A DNA stretch of 64,000 nt from Bosea sp. 685 (lineage in GTDB: Bacteria; Pseudomonadota; Alphaproteobacteria; Rhizobiales; Beijerinckiaceae), in the NCBI RefSeq assembly GCF_031884435.1, contig NZ_CP134779.1:6420001-6484000 (forward strand). Reading direction: 5' to 3'. The translations under genes were made by a program, and so were the position numbers. Shown one piece after another: positions 36,124-45,515 of the stretch (its first letter is position 1; every line of letters starts with the position of its first letter). The notes beneath the pieces are model-generated. The model was not told the origin of the DNA and searched no databases. It worked only from the letters and a program-made list of their open reading frames with translations.

Positions 36124-36813
36124 ATGGACACACCCTCGCCCACACGATCGATCGCCGAGGTGGCGCTGACCCGCCCGGCCGTCCAGGCGCTGGCGACGGA
36201 AGGGCCGGCGCTGCTCGTCGGCTGCGATATCGAGGGCGTCGATCTCGCTGGTCTCGGGCTGGCTGGCTGGGTTTTTGAGCGCTGCCTGCTGCGCCGGACC
36301 AGCTTCAAGGGTGCGCGCCTCGACGGCTCGCGCTGGTCGGGCTGTCGGGGGGCTTTCGCCGATTTCAGCGGGAGCACCCTGACCGAAGCGGTCTTGCAGG
36401 CGAGCGACTTCAACAATGCGAGCTTTCGGCGCTCGCTGCTGGCCTCCGCGGCTTTCCGAGGTTGCAAGCTGACGGGCGCAGATGTGTCCGAGGCCAAGAC
36501 ATTGGGGGCCAGCTTCGAGGAGACGCTGCTGGTTGCCGCGAAGCTGCCGGGTTTTTCCTTCCGGAAGATGCGGCTGCAGCGGCTCGATCTCGGCCAGGCC
36601 GATCTCAGGAAAGCCGATTTTCGCGAAGCGGTGCTGGAGGATTGCAGCCTGCGCGACGCCAACCTGACCGGCGCCCGTTTTGAGGGGGCCGATTTGCGCG
36701 GCGCGGATCTCGGCGGCTTGCGGCTCGGCGATGCCGCGTTGTTCCGGGGCGCGACGATTTCACGGCAGCAGGCCGGGCAGATGTTGGCCGAACTCGGCCT
36801 CAAGGTGAGCTGA
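36124..36813 (+). CDS. Pentapeptide-repeat protein
   Basis: A 229-residue protein made largely of A(D/N)LXX-like pentapeptides from about residue 34 to 214 (for example [20 protein letters not shown] and [10 protein letters not shown]). Such repeats fold into a right-handed quadrilateral beta-helix. Some family members mimic DNA and bind gyrase, but most have no known role. There is no signal peptide or extra domain. It lies 88 nt before ppa on the same strand. Confidence 0.88.
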   Translation: MDTPSPTRSIAEVALTRPAVQALATEGPALLVGCDIEGVDLAGLGLAGWVFERCLLRRTSFKGARLDGSRWSGCRGAFADFSGSTLTEAVLQASDFNNASFRRSLLASAAFRGCKLTGADVSEAKTLGASFEETLLVAAKLPGFSFRKMRLQRLDLGQADLRKADFREAVLEDCSLRDANLTGARFEGADLRGADLGGLRLGDAALFRGATISRQQAGQMLAELGLKVS

Positions 36814-36901
36814 GCCGGACCCGGCTTTTAATCTCAGCTTGGACTTTTGCGGCCAAACACGCATAAGACCCGCCAGTTTCCATCTCCACAGGTCAAGACT
36901 T

Positions 36902-37441
36902 ATGCGCCTCGACGCGATCTCCATCGGCAAGAACCCTCCCGACGAAGTCAATGTCGTCATCGAAGTGGCCATCGGCGGGGAGCCGATCAAATACGAGATG
37001 GACAAGGAGGCCGGCACGCTCTTCGTCGACCGTTTCCTCTATACGCCGATGCGCTATCCCGGGAATTACGGCTTCATTCCGCATACGCTGTCCGAGGATG
37101 GCGACCCTTGCGACGTGCTGGTCGCCAACACCCGCCCGCTGATCCCCGGCTCCTATATCGCCGTGCGGCCGATCGGCGTGATGATGATGGAGGACGAGGG
37201 CGGCGGCGACGAGAAGATCATCGCCGTGCCGGTGCCCAAGCTGACCAAGCGCTACGAGAACGTGCACAACTATACCGATCTGCCGAAGATCACGCTCGAC
37301 CAGATCCAGCACTTTTTCGAGCACTACAAGGATCTCGAGCCCGGCAAATGGGTGAAGCTCTCCGGCTGGGGCGACGCCGCCAAGGCCAAGCAGCTCATCC
37401 TCGAGGCGATGGATCGCGCCAAAGCGGCGAAGACGGGCTGA
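36902..37441 (+). CDS. ppa: Inorganic pyrophosphatase (family I)
   Basis: A 179-residue soluble pyrophosphatase that hydrolyses PPi from biosynthesis. The signature [10 protein letters not shown] at 65-74 supplies metal-binding aspartates, and [12 protein letters not shown] and the later [10 protein letters not shown] are typical. The ATG at 36902 gives the standard N-terminus [13 protein letters not shown]. It is followed by a family-A repeat that probably ends the transcript. Confidence 0.97.
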   Translation: MRLDAISIGKNPPDEVNVVIEVAIGGEPIKYEMDKEAGTLFVDRFLYTPMRYPGNYGFIPHTLSEDGDPCDVLVANTRPLIPGSYIAVRPIGVMMMEDEGGGDEKIIAVPVPKLTKRYENVHNYTDLPKITLDQIQHFFEHYKDLEPGKWVKLSGWGDAAKAKQLILEAMDRAKAAKTG

Positions 37442-37443
37442 CA

Positions 37444-37538
37444 CGTCATTCTCGGGCTTGACCCGAGAATCTCGCGCAAGCTGAGGCTCCTGCTGGCCTC
37501 ATCGTCCGGAGATGGTCGGGTCAAGCCCGACCATGACG
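37444..37538. repeat. Palindromic intergenic repeat, family A
   Basis: The ends CGTCAT and ATGACG pair, and each half contains its own hairpin (TTCTCGGGCTTGACCCGAGAA and GGTCGGGTCAAGCCCGACC). It fills the space between ppa and the convergent lyase gene. Confidence 0.8.
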
Positions 37539-37548
37539 AGTGTTTCCG

Positions 37549-38424
37549 TCAGACTCCGATCGACTCACCCAGCGCCACCACGCGCTTGGCCATCTCGGCA
37601 TGCAGTCGCTCGACCATGCGGCCGTCGAGTTGGATCGCGCCCTTGTCGGCGTTCTCCGGCTGGTCGAAGGCGGCGATGATCGCCCTCGCCCGCGAGAGTT
37701 CGAGGTCGTCGGGCGCGAAGACCGCGTTGGCGGTCGCGACCTGGCCGGGATGGATCAGCGTCTTGCCGTCGAAGCCGAGATCGCGGCCCTGCTCGCATTC
37801 CGCTGTGAAGCCGGCCTCGTCCTTGAGGTCGTTATAGACGCCGTCGACGATGTCGATGCCATAGGCGCGGGCAGCCAGGATCGCCGTCGTCAGCCAGGGC
37901 AGCATCGGCGCGCGGCCGGGCACGAAGCGGGCGCGCGTTTCCTTGGCGAGGTCGTTGGTGCCCATCACGAAACAGGCCAGCCGCGTCCGGCGGTCCTGCA
38001 CCGCGCGCGCAATGCGCTCGGCGTCGAGGACGGCGAGCGGCGTCTCGATCATCGCCCAGATTCGGATCTCGGGGGCGGCCCAAAGGCCGTCGAGCAAGGT
38101 GCCTATCTGCTGCAGGGTTTCGGGCGAGGAGACCTTCGGGATCAGGATGGCGTCGGGCTTGGCCTCTGCGGCGGCGGCAAGATCGGCGGCAAACCAGGGC
38201 GTGTCGAGGCCGTTGGTGCGGATCACGAGCTCGCGCCGGCCAAAGCCGCCGGCCTTCACGGCGGCGCAGACCTGGGCGCGAGCCATCTCCTTGGCGTCGG
38301 GCGCGACGGCGTCTTCGAGGTCGAGGATCAAGGCGTCGGCGGCGATCTCGCGGGCCTTTTCGAGCGCGCGGGCGTTTGAGCCGGGCATGTAGAGGACGCT
38401 GCGGCGTGGGCGGATTGTGGTCAT
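37549..38424 (-). CDS. CitE-like HpcH/HpaI aldolase family lyase (malyl-CoA lyase/thioesterase type)
   Basis: A 291-residue TIM-barrel lyase of the CitE/Mcl superfamily. Seen are RSVLYMPGSNARALEKAREI, the metal site regions LDLEDAVAPDAK and MIETPLAVLDAERIA, and IHPGQVATANAVFAP near the C-terminus. These proteins cleave or hydrolyse (S)-malyl-CoA, beta-methylmalyl-CoA or citramalyl-CoA. A mesaconyl-CoA hydratase-like gene 2.3 kb away suggests a role in the ethylmalonyl-CoA pathway, perhaps the (S)-malyl-CoA thioesterase (Mcl2), but this cannot be told apart from other CitE-like enzymes by eye. Confidence 0.85.
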   Translation of the reverse strand: MTTIRPRRSVLYMPGSNARALEKAREIAADALILDLEDAVAPDAKEMARAQVCAAVKAGGFGRRELVIRTNGLDTPWFAADLAAAAEAKPDAILIPKVSSPETLQQIGTLLDGLWAAPEIRIWAMIETPLAVLDAERIARAVQDRRTRLACFVMGTNDLAKETRARFVPGRAPMLPWLTTAILAARAYGIDIVDGVYNDLKDEAGFTAECEQGRDLGFDGKTLIHPGQVATANAVFAPDDLELSRARAIIAAFDQPENADKGAIQLDGRMVERLHAEMAKRVVALGESIGV

Positions 38425-38587
38425 GGCAATCTCTCAAATCTAACGCGGGACTCACGCGAAAGGCCGGTTATCGCTGTTTCGCATCCAGCTCGGGCGGCAT
38501 CGCTGCCACTCTTCGCTGCACTGCACACTAGACGCGACGCACTTGCAACGTCAGTTCTGCAAAAGGCGGATGCGGGAGGGCGCAGGG

Positions 38588-39337
38588 ATGGCGTGGATCG
38601 CGGGGGTGGATGGCTGCAAGGCGGGCTGGATCGCGGCGCTCATCGACACTGCCGCCCAAGAGCCCCCCTCGCTGCGCGTGATTCCGAAACTGGCCGATCT
38701 GCTTGCCAGCGAACACCCGCCAGCGATCCTGGCCGTGGACATGCCGATCGGGCTGCCGGACCGGGTTTCCGGCGTGGGGCGTGGGCCTGAGCGCCTCGTC
38801 AGGCCGCTGCTGGGCGAGCGGCAATCCTCGGTGTTCTCGATTCCGGCGCGGTCTGCCGTCTATTGCGTGGATTATCGCGAGGCCTGCCGGTTGGCGCTCG
38901 AAACCTCCGAGCCGCCGCGAAAGGTCTCCAAGCAGGGCTTCCATCTGTTTCCGCGGATCCGCGAGATCGACACCCTGCTCAGGACGGAGCCCGCGCTGCG
39001 GGAGCGCCTGTTCGAGGTCCATCCCGAACTCGCCTTCCGCACCATGCGCGGCGCGCCGCTGACGCAGCCCAAGAAGATCAAGGGCGTGATCAATCCCCTC
39101 GGCATGGCCGAGCGCCGGGCGCTTTTGATCGCGGCGGGGCTGCCGGCTGAGATCGTCGAGGCCCGCCCGCCGAAAGGCGCTGGCGCCGATGACGCCCTCG
39201 ATGCGCTTGCCGCCCTGGTCGTCGCCCAGCACATCCTGGCCGGGCGTGGAGCGCCCTTTCCCGATCCGCCGGGACGCGATAGCCATGGGCTTCCCATCGC
39301 GATCTGGACCTTTGCGCCCGAGCGCCTGCCTTCATAG
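38588..39337 (+). CDS. DUF429 family protein
   Basis: A 249-residue protein with the DUF429 (predicted RNase H-like nuclease) features: IAGVDGCKAGWIAAL at the N-terminus with a first acidic residue, AVDMPIGLP with a second, VHPELAFRTMRG-like sequence (EVHPELAFRTM), and ADDALDALAALV near the C-terminus. The role is unknown. The ATG at 38588 has a GGGAGGG upstream. It is 9 nt from the dehydratase gene, so the two are probably co-transcribed. Confidence 0.85.
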   Translation: MAWIAGVDGCKAGWIAALIDTAAQEPPSLRVIPKLADLLASEHPPAILAVDMPIGLPDRVSGVGRGPERLVRPLLGERQSSVFSIPARSAVYCVDYREACRLALETSEPPRKVSKQGFHLFPRIREIDTLLRTEPALRERLFEVHPELAFRTMRGAPLTQPKKIKGVINPLGMAERRALLIAAGLPAEIVEARPPKGAGADDALDALAALVVAQHILAGRGAPFPDPPGRDSHGLPIAIWTFAPERLPS

Positions 39338-39346
39338 GATTCCGTC

Positions 39347-40300
39347 ATGACCGATCGACCCGTGCCGCGCCCGATGATCGAGGCGGCTGCAGAACGCATT
39401 GCCGGCCATGCCCGCGTCACGCCGGTGATGCGGCTCGGGGCCGGCGCTTTCGGCTCGCCGGCGGCGATCTCGCTGAAGCTCGAATGCCTGCAGCATGCCG
39501 GCTCGTTCAAGACGCGCGGCGCCTTCAACAACCTGCTCTCGCTACCGGTGCCGGTTGCGGGTGTCGCTGCCGCCTCGGGCGGCAATCACGGGGCGGCGGT
39601 CGCCTATGCGGCGCGCGCGCGCGGCGTCAAGGCGACGATCTTCGTGCCCGAGATCTCGCCTGCGGCCAAGATCGAGGCGATCCGTCGCTTCGGTGCCGAA
39701 GTCGTCATCGGTGGGGCGCAATATGACGACGCGCAGGCAGCCTGCGATCGCTTCGTCGCGGAAACCGGCGCGCTCAAGATCCATCCCTTCGCGGCGAAGG
39801 AAACCATCGCCGGCCAGGGCACGCTCGGGCGCGAATGGCAGCTCCAGGAGCCCGATCTCGACACCGTGCTGGTCGCGGTCGGCGGCGGTGGTTTGATTTC
39901 GGGCATCGCCGCCTGGTTCGCTGGGAGCAAGGTCAAGGTCGTTGGTGTCGAGCCTGCCGGCTCGCGCGCCTTGCAGGCGGCGCTGGAGGCGAAGGGGCCG
40001 GTCGAGGTCAAAGTCGCCTCGGTTGCAGCCGATTCGCTCGGCGCGCGCAATGTCGGCCCTCTGGTCTATGAGGTCTGCAAGGATACGGTCGACCATGTCG
40101 CGCTGGTGCCCGACGAGGCGATCACCCAGGCGCAGGGCACGCTCTGGCGCGATTTCCGGCTGGCAGTGGAGCCCGGCGGCGCGGCCGCGCTGGGTGCGCT
40201 GCTCTGCGGGGCCTACAAGCCGGCGCCCGGCGAGCGGCTCGGCGTGCTGGTCTGCGGGGCGAATGTCGATCTGGGCAAGCTTGGTGCGTTGGTGGGGTGA
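39347..40300 (+). CDS. Threonine/serine dehydratase-like PLP enzyme
   Basis: A 317-residue fold-type II PLP protein. K55 in HAGSFKTRGA binds PLP; SGGNHGAAVAYAAR binds the substrate carboxylate and GGGGLISGIA binds the phosphate. There is no ACT domain, so it corresponds to catabolic threonine dehydratase or serine racemase-like members. It starts 9 nt after the DUF429 gene, and is followed by a large inverted repeat that may end the transcript. Confidence 0.88.
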   Translation: MTDRPVPRPMIEAAAERIAGHARVTPVMRLGAGAFGSPAAISLKLECLQHAGSFKTRGAFNNLLSLPVPVAGVAAASGGNHGAAVAYAARARGVKATIFVPEISPAAKIEAIRRFGAEVVIGGAQYDDAQAACDRFVAETGALKIHPFAAKETIAGQGTLGREWQLQEPDLDTVLVAVGGGGLISGIAAWFAGSKVKVVGVEPAGSRALQAALEAKGPVEVKVASVAADSLGARNVGPLVYEVCKDTVDHVALVPDEAITQAQGTLWRDFRLAVEPGGAAALGALLCGAYKPAPGERLGVLVCGANVDLGKLGALVG

Positions 40301-40377
40301 GATGTCGGCCCCTGGACCAGTGGTGCGGAAACCTTTGCCTTTGCGAGCGTTGCGGTAGCGGCGAAGGGCGCGGAAAA

Positions 40378-40533
40378 CCCTTCTCCCCTCGCGGGAGAAG
40401 GTGGCTCGGCGAAGCCGAGACGGATGAGGGGGCGCTCGACGATTGCCGTTTTGCCTTGCGACGCCAGCCGGAAAGGGCACGGCGCCCCCTCATCCGGCGC
40501 TGCGCGCCACCTTCTCCCGCGAGGGGAGAAGGG
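40378..40533. repeat. Large inverted repeat with perfect 27-bp arms
   Basis: The outer arms start CCCTTCTCCCCTCGCGGGAG and end with the exact reverse complement (27 bp). A second pair inside, CGGATGAGGGGGCG and CGCCCCCTCATCCG, also matches. It occupies most of the interval between the dehydratase and the MaoC-type gene. Confidence 0.9.
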
Positions 40534-40681
40534 AAGAAGGTCGCGCAGATCGCGAATGGCGAAACGGCCGCCTCCTCACCCTAAACTCTCCTGCCCGGAC
40601 GGCTTGGGGCTGGACGCCTCGCCATATGGCGGCGCACATTCTTTCCGACTGAACGCGTGTGAGCCCAACGAGTGTGAGCTG

Positions 40682-41743
40682 ATGTCAGAGCCCGTCGCGA
40701 AAACCAATCCTGGCCGCTTCTTCGAGGATTTCAACCTCGGCGAGACCATCGTGCATGCGACGCCGCGCACGGTCACAACAGGCGACGTCTCGCTCTACAC
40801 CGCGCTTTATGGCCCGCGTTTCGCGGTGCAATCCTCCGACGCCTTCGCCAAGGCGCTGGGCTATCCCGCCGCTCCCATCGACGACCTGCTCGTCTTTCAC
40901 ATCGTCTTCGGCAAGACGGTGCCCGACATCTCGCTGAACGCGATCGCCAATCTCGGCTATGCCGATGGACGCTTCCTGAGGCCGGTCTTTCCCGGCGACA
41001 CGCTCTCGACCACCTCGGAGGTGATCGGGCTGAAGCAGACCTCGGCCGGCGACAGCGGTATCGTCTATGTCCGCTCCATCGGACGCAATCAGCGGGCTGA
41101 AATCGTGCTGAGCTATGCGCGCTGGGTCCTGGTGCGCAAGCGCCAGCCGGGCACGCCGGCCCATGCCGAGCAGGTGCCGGACCTGCCCAAGGCCGTGCTG
41201 CCGGAGGAGCTCGGCCAGGGCTGCCCGGCGATCGAGCTCTCGGCCTATGACGACGCGCTGGCGGGCTCGTCCTTTCGCTGGGGGGCTTATGGCGCCGGTG
41301 AGCAGATCGACCATGTCGACGGCGTGACGGTGGAGGAGGCCGAGCACCAGATCGCGACCCGGCTCTACCAGAACACCGCGAAGGTGCATTTCGACGCCTA
41401 TGGCGCGCGCGAGACCCGCTTCGGCAAGCGCCTGATCTATGGCGGCCATGTCATCAGCCTGGCGCGGGCCCTGTCCTTCAACGGCCTGGGCAACGCCTTC
41501 CACATCGCCGCGATCAATGGCGGGCGCCATGTCTCGCCGCTCTTCGCCGGCGACACCGTCTTCGCCTGGAGCCAGGTGCTGGAAGCCGCCGAATTGCCCG
41601 GTCGTAGCGATGTCGGCGCGCTGCGGCTGCGCCTGATCGCGACGAAAAACCGGCCCTGCGGCGAATTTCCGCTCAGGCATGGCGACCAATATGATGACGG
41701 CGTCATCCTCGACTTCGATTATTGGGCTCTGCTGCCGCGCTGA
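40682..41743 (+). CDS. MaoC-family dehydratase, mesaconyl-CoA hydratase type
   Basis: A 353-residue protein with two hot-dog (MaoC-like) halves, as in mesaconyl-CoA hydratase (Mch/MeaC) of the ethylmalonyl-CoA pathway. N-terminal FFEDFNLGETIVHATPRTVT and GDVSLYTALYGPRFAVQSS are typical of that family, as are FRRPVFPGDTL-like (FLRPVFPGDTLST) and GGHVISLARALSFNGL. It would hydrate mesaconyl-CoA to beta-methylmalyl-CoA, which a Mcl-type lyase then splits; a CitE-like lyase is encoded 2.3 kb upstream on the other strand. The ATG at 40682 begins the conserved sequence; the frame upstream lies in the repeat. Confidence 0.82.
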   Translation: MSEPVAKTNPGRFFEDFNLGETIVHATPRTVTTGDVSLYTALYGPRFAVQSSDAFAKALGYPAAPIDDLLVFHIVFGKTVPDISLNAIANLGYADGRFLRPVFPGDTLSTTSEVIGLKQTSAGDSGIVYVRSIGRNQRAEIVLSYARWVLVRKRQPGTPAHAEQVPDLPKAVLPEELGQGCPAIELSAYDDALAGSSFRWGAYGAGEQIDHVDGVTVEEAEHQIATRLYQNTAKVHFDAYGARETRFGKRLIYGGHVISLARALSFNGLGNAFHIAAINGGRHVSPLFAGDTVFAWSQVLEAAELPGRSDVGALRLRLIATKNRPCGEFPLRHGDQYDDGVILDFDYWALLPR

Positions 41744-41833
41744 GGCTTGGGTCCATTGGGCTTGGGTCCGTGCAGGCTTTACGGCTCCACAGAATGAGAG
41801 CTAGGAGAGTTGCAGCGCGTCGCGCCGAACAAA

Positions 41834-41861
41834 AAGTTACAGATTTCGATTTCTGTAACTT
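41834..41861. promoter_or_regulatory. Dyad AAGTTACAGA/TCTGTAACTT upstream of sdhC
   Basis: Perfect 10-bp arms are separated by 8 nt (TTTCGATT), about 120 nt before sdhC. The site is AT-rich and lacks a T tract. It could be an operator or an attenuator of the sdh operon. Confidence 0.45.
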
Positions 41862-41977
41862 CGTATCCCGCATGCCGCATTGCAGCGCGGGACCGGTTTC
41901 GTTACAGAGCCAATCACTCTAGAACGATCCCAAATGGATAAATGCCCGCTGATGGGCGGCAGAGTCGGAGAGTGATT

Positions 41978-42373
41978 TTGGCCGAGGTCAAACAGGCGGC
42001 GCGCCCGCTTTCGCCGCATCTGCAGATTTACCGCTGGTCCTGGACCATGGCGATGTCGGTCGTCCATCGCGGCACCGGCTGCGCGCTTTATGCCGGCACC
42101 GTGCTGATCGCCGCCTGGCTCGTGGCCGCCGCCTCTGGTCCTGCCGCCTTCGAGACCGCCCAGGCGATCGCCGGTTCGATCCTCGGGCGGCTGGTGCTGT
42201 TCGGCTATTCCTTCGCGCTGCTGCACCACATGGTCGGGGGCCTCAGGCATTTCGTCTGGGACATGGGCTATGGCTATGAGCCGGAAACCCGGATGAACCT
42301 GGCGAAGTACAGCGTCGTCGTCTCAGGCGGGCTCACTCTGCTCGTCTGGATCCTCGCCTACGCTTTGCGCTGA
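41978..42373 (+). CDS. sdhC: Succinate dehydrogenase cytochrome b556 subunit
   Basis: A 131-residue membrane subunit with three transmembrane helices. RPLSPHLQIYRWSWTMAMSVVHRGTG holds the conserved quinone-site region (written here in part: SPHLQIYRW, SVVHRGTG), and a heme-ligand histidine is in ALLHHMVGGLRHFVWD. The start is probably TTG 41978, because GGAG lies seven bases upstream and this gives the usual short N-terminus; GTG 41972 is too close to that site. It opens sdhC-D-A-x-y-B and ends 11 nt before sdhD. Confidence 0.92.
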   Translation: MAEVKQAARPLSPHLQIYRWSWTMAMSVVHRGTGCALYAGTVLIAAWLVAAASGPAAFETAQAIAGSILGRLVLFGYSFALLHHMVGGLRHFVWDMGYGYEPETRMNLAKYSVVVSGGLTLLVWILAYALR

Positions 42374-42384
42374 GGAGCATCATC

Positions 42385-42777
42385 ATGCAGTCCAACTCCT
42401 CCATGCGTACCCCGCTCGGCCGCGTTCGTGGTCTGGGTTCCGCCAAATCCGGCACCGGGCATTTCTGGCTCCAGCGCGTCACGGCGGTGGCCAATGTCGT
42501 GCTGACGGTGATCTTCCTCGGCATCGTGATCTCGCTCTTCGGCAAGCCCTATCCGGCGGCGATGGCGACGCTGTCGCATCCGCTGGTCGCGATCCTGATG
42601 CTGCTCTTCATCATCTCGGGCGCGGTGCATATGCGGCTCGGCATGCAGGTCGTCATCGAGGATTACATCCATGGCGAGGGCCTCAAGATCGCTGCCGTGA
42701 TGGCCAACACCTTCTTCGCGATCGCGATCGGCGCTGCTTGCGTCTTCGCGGTGCTGAAGCTCTCGTTTGGAGGCTGA
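42385..42777 (+). CDS. sdhD: Succinate dehydrogenase hydrophobic membrane anchor subunit
   Basis: A 130-residue subunit with three membrane helices. The N-terminal [20 protein letters not shown] and the segment [18 protein letters not shown] (heme-ligand His and the quinone-site Asp-Tyr) are typical of alphaproteobacterial SdhD. GAGGAG lies before ATG 42385. It ends 4 nt before sdhA. Confidence 0.94.
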   Translation: MQSNSSMRTPLGRVRGLGSAKSGTGHFWLQRVTAVANVVLTVIFLGIVISLFGKPYPAAMATLSHPLVAILMLLFIISGAVHMRLGMQVVIEDYIHGEGLKIAAVMANTFFAIAIGAACVFAVLKLSFGG

Positions 42778-42781
42778 TCCG

Positions 42782-44614
42782 ATGGCGATCACCAAAGCCC
42801 GTTCGACCGCGACCTATGCCGGTCAGGCCTATCCGATCACCGACCACACCTTCGACGTCGTCGTGGTGGGCGCCGGCGGCGCCGGCCTTCGCGCCACCGT
42901 CGGCTGCTCGCAGGCCGGCCTGCGCACGGCCTGCATCTCAAAAGTGTTCCCGACGCGCTCGCACACCGTCGCGGCCCAGGGCGGCGTCGCCGCCTCGCTC
43001 GGCAATATGGGCAAGGACACCTGGCAGTGGCACATGTACGACACCGTCAAGGGGTCGGACTGGCTCGGCGACCAGGACGCCATCGAATATCTCGTCCGCA
43101 ACGCGCCGGCCGCCGTCTATGAGCTCGAGCATTGGGGCGTGCCGTTCTCGCGCACCGAGAGCGGCAAGATCTATCAGCGGCCTTTCGGCGGCATGACCAC
43201 CGAATTCGGCGAGGGCCCGCCGGCCCAGCGCACCTGCGCCGCCGCCGACCGCACCGGCCACGCCATGCTGCACACGCTCTATGGTCAGGCGCTGCGCTAC
43301 AACACCGAGTTCTTCATCGAATACTTCGCCATCGACCTGATCATGGACGAGGACGGCCATTGCCGTGGCGTGATCGCGCTGAAGCTCGATGACGGCACGA
43401 TCCATCGCTTCCGCTCGCAGCAGACGATCCTGGCGACGGGCGGCTATGGCCGCGCCTATTTCTCGGCGACCTCAGCCCATACCTGCACCGGCGACGGCGG
43501 CGGCATGGTGCTGCGCGCCGGCCTGCCCCTGCAGGACATGGAGTTCGTGCAGTTCCACCCGACCGGCATCTATGGCGCCGGCTGCCTGATCACCGAAGGC
43601 GCGCGCGGCGAGGGCGGCTACCTGACCAATTCCGAGGGCGAGCGCTTCATGGAGCGCTACGCTCCTTCAGCCAAGGATCTTGCCTCGCGCGACGTCGTCT
43701 CACGCTCGATGACCATGGAGATCCGTGGCGGGCGCGGCGTCGGCAAGAACAAGGACCACATCTACCTGCATCTCGACCATCTCGACCCGAAGATCCTGCA
43801 TGAGCGCCTGCCGGGCATCTCCGAGAGCGCCAAGATCTTCGCCGGCGTCGATGTGACGCGCGAGCCGATCCCGGTCCTGCCGACGGTGCATTACAACATG
43901 GGCGGCATCCCGACGAACTTCCACGGCGAGGTTCTGACCAAGGTCGACGGCAATCCCGACACTGTGGTGCCGGGCCTGATGGCGATCGGCGAGGCGGCCT
44001 GCGTCTCCGTGCACGGCGCCAACCGCCTGGGCTCGAACTCGCTGATCGACCTCGTCGTCTTCGGCCGCGCCGCGGGCCTGCGCTGTGCAGAGACTGTGAC
44101 GGCAGGCGAGAAGCAGCCGGAATTGCCGAAGAACTCGGCCGATCTCGCGCTGATCCGCCTGGACAAGTACCGCAACGCCTCGGGCGGCACCTCGACCGCC
44201 GAACTGCGCGGGCGCATGCAGAAGACCATGCAGGACAACTGCGCGGTGTACCGCACCGGCGAGACACTGGAAGAGGGCCACAAGCTGATCCACGAGGTCT
44301 GGGGCGGCATCACCGACATCGCCACCACCGACCGTTCGCTGATCTGGAATTCCGATCTCGTCGAGACGCTGGAGTTCGACAACCTGATCACCCAGGCGGT
44401 CGTCACCATGGATTCGGCGCTGAACCGTCCGGAAAGCCGCGGCGCGCATGCCCGCGAGGATTATCCCAACCGCGACGACAAGGACTGGATGAAGCACACC
44501 CTGTCCTGGATCGACGACGAGAAGCGCAGCGTCACGCTCGATGACCGGCCGGTGCACACCTACACGCTCTCGAACGACATCGAGTACATCAAGCCCAAGG
44601 CGCGGGTGTATTGA
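42782..44614 (+). CDS. sdhA: Succinate dehydrogenase flavoprotein subunit
   Basis: This 610-residue catalytic subunit oxidises succinate to fumarate. [13 protein letters not shown] binds FAD, H61 in [10 protein letters not shown] is the covalent FAD attachment site, and [21 protein letters not shown] and RGEGGYL line the active site. C-terminal KHTLSWID and [13 protein letters not shown] are characteristic. GGAGG precedes ATG 42782. Unlike the usual order, sdhB does not follow directly; two unrelated small genes intervene. A DUF1674 (SDHAF4-like) assembly factor for this subunit is encoded at 25.9 kb. Confidence 0.97.
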   Translation: MAITKARSTATYAGQAYPITDHTFDVVVVGAGGAGLRATVGCSQAGLRTACISKVFPTRSHTVAAQGGVAASLGNMGKDTWQWHMYDTVKGSDWLGDQDAIEYLVRNAPAAVYELEHWGVPFSRTESGKIYQRPFGGMTTEFGEGPPAQRTCAAADRTGHAMLHTLYGQALRYNTEFFIEYFAIDLIMDEDGHCRGVIALKLDDGTIHRFRSQQTILATGGYGRAYFSATSAHTCTGDGGGMVLRAGLPLQDMEFVQFHPTGIYGAGCLITEGARGEGGYLTNSEGERFMERYAPSAKDLASRDVVSRSMTMEIRGGRGVGKNKDHIYLHLDHLDPKILHERLPGISESAKIFAGVDVTREPIPVLPTVHYNMGGIPTNFHGEVLTKVDGNPDTVVPGLMAIGEAACVSVHGANRLGSNSLIDLVVFGRAAGLRCAETVTAGEKQPELPKNSADLALIRLDKYRNASGGTSTAELRGRMQKTMQDNCAVYRTGETLEEGHKLIHEVWGGITDIATTDRSLIWNSDLVETLEFDNLITQAVVTMDSALNRPESRGAHAREDYPNRDDKDWMKHTLSWIDDEKRSVTLDDRPVHTYTLSNDIEYIKPKARVY

Positions 44615-44637
44615 GGATGGTCCCCGGCTACCCATGC

Positions 44638-45150
44638 ATGACATCGCAGGCGACAGTGGCTGCGGTTGGAGTCTTGGCGCTGGGGCTAAGCTCCTGCTCT
44701 TTCCTGCATCGCTCAGGTTTGAAGGGGCAAATAGCGGCTACAGGGCAACCCGTTTTGGGGTCTGTCTCCTATTCCGATGGCACTTACCGGTCTTCACACG
44801 TTGAGATAACTGATACGCGAAGGGATCTTTATTGTTCTGGCTCGATGCGGTTGGAGCGGCAACCCATTCGCATTGGAATGCTGGCTTTCACCAATGCTGA
44901 GTATGGTGGCGAGCTCTTATGCTCCACGGGCGAGGTGGCAAAGCTTCGCTTCGTGTCGAGCGATTCCGGCGCGAACGGAGTCGATGGCCGCGGCTCAGGC
45001 ACTATAGGCGCGCGCGAGTTCTCGTTCGAGTTAGCCGATGATGCCGGCTGTCAAAGCGAGGGCTGCCGGGCAATAGACGGAGCGACGGCAAGTGCTGGCA
45101 TGGTCCGGCTCAGGAAAGCTCATGGATTACCGCCCGTGGGGAAGCAGTGA
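44638..45150 (+). CDS. Putative lipoprotein inserted between sdhA and sdhB
   Basis: About 170 residues starting with a hydrophobic signal that ends in a lipobox-like LGLSSC, so the mature protein is probably lipid-anchored. The rest (SYSDGTYRSSHVEITDT, GAREFSFELADD) is soluble, with several cysteines that could pair, and no family I recognise. The start is uncertain: ATG 44638 gives the tidiest signal, ATG 44617 lies 2 nt after the sdhA stop, and neither has a good ribosome site. The DNA is visibly less GC-rich than the sdh genes, which suggests later acquisition. The stop overlaps the next gene (TGATG). Confidence 0.65.
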   Translation: MTSQATVAAVGVLALGLSSCSFLHRSGLKGQIAATGQPVLGSVSYSDGTYRSSHVEITDTRRDLYCSGSMRLERQPIRIGMLAFTNAEYGGELLCSTGEVAKLRFVSSDSGANGVDGRGSGTIGAREFSFELADDAGCQSEGCRAIDGATASAGMVRLRKAHGLPPVGKQ

Positions 45151-45515
45151 TGGTGCGGCTCGGCGGCTTCGATACGCTTGGGTGGGTTCTGCTAGGTCAA
45201 CTGACCGTTAGTCCTGCTTATGCGGCTGGCGGCGAAATGCCAGCGCTTGTCAGTGTCATTCCGCTTGCCGTTCTATTTCTAACTGGCTGGGCGCTTAGCA
45301 CTGTTGCGCCCAAGCGCTTGGTGCTGTTCGTGGCTGCGTTTTGGATCGCCGCGCTGGCTTTTATGATCGTCGAGTATGGTGTTGCAGGCGCATGGGACAG
45401 GTCTGTGAAGTTTGCGGTGCTGATGCTGGTTCTCACCTTGCCGTTCGCGGCTGGGTGTGTGTTGGGACCGGTCGCACGTAAGCGTTTTTCTGGAATCGGA
45501 ACGCGTCATGGCTGA
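45150..45515 (+). CDS. Small membrane protein overlapping the sdhB start
   Basis: A 121-residue protein with about four hydrophobic segments (near residues 8-26, 33-50, 56-78 and 86-105). I recognise no family. ATG 45150 overlaps the lipoprotein stop and has GGGGAAG upstream. Its TGA lies at 45513-45515, inside sdhB, so it overlaps the sdhB start by 8 nt and translation of sdhB is probably coupled to it. Base composition is lower in GC than sdhA or sdhB. Confidence 0.6.
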   Translation: MVRLGGFDTLGWVLLGQLTVSPAYAAGGEMPALVSVIPLAVLFLTGWALSTVAPKRLVLFVAAFWIAALAFMIVEYGVAGAWDRSVKFAVLMLVLTLPFAAGCVLGPVARKRFSGIGTRHG

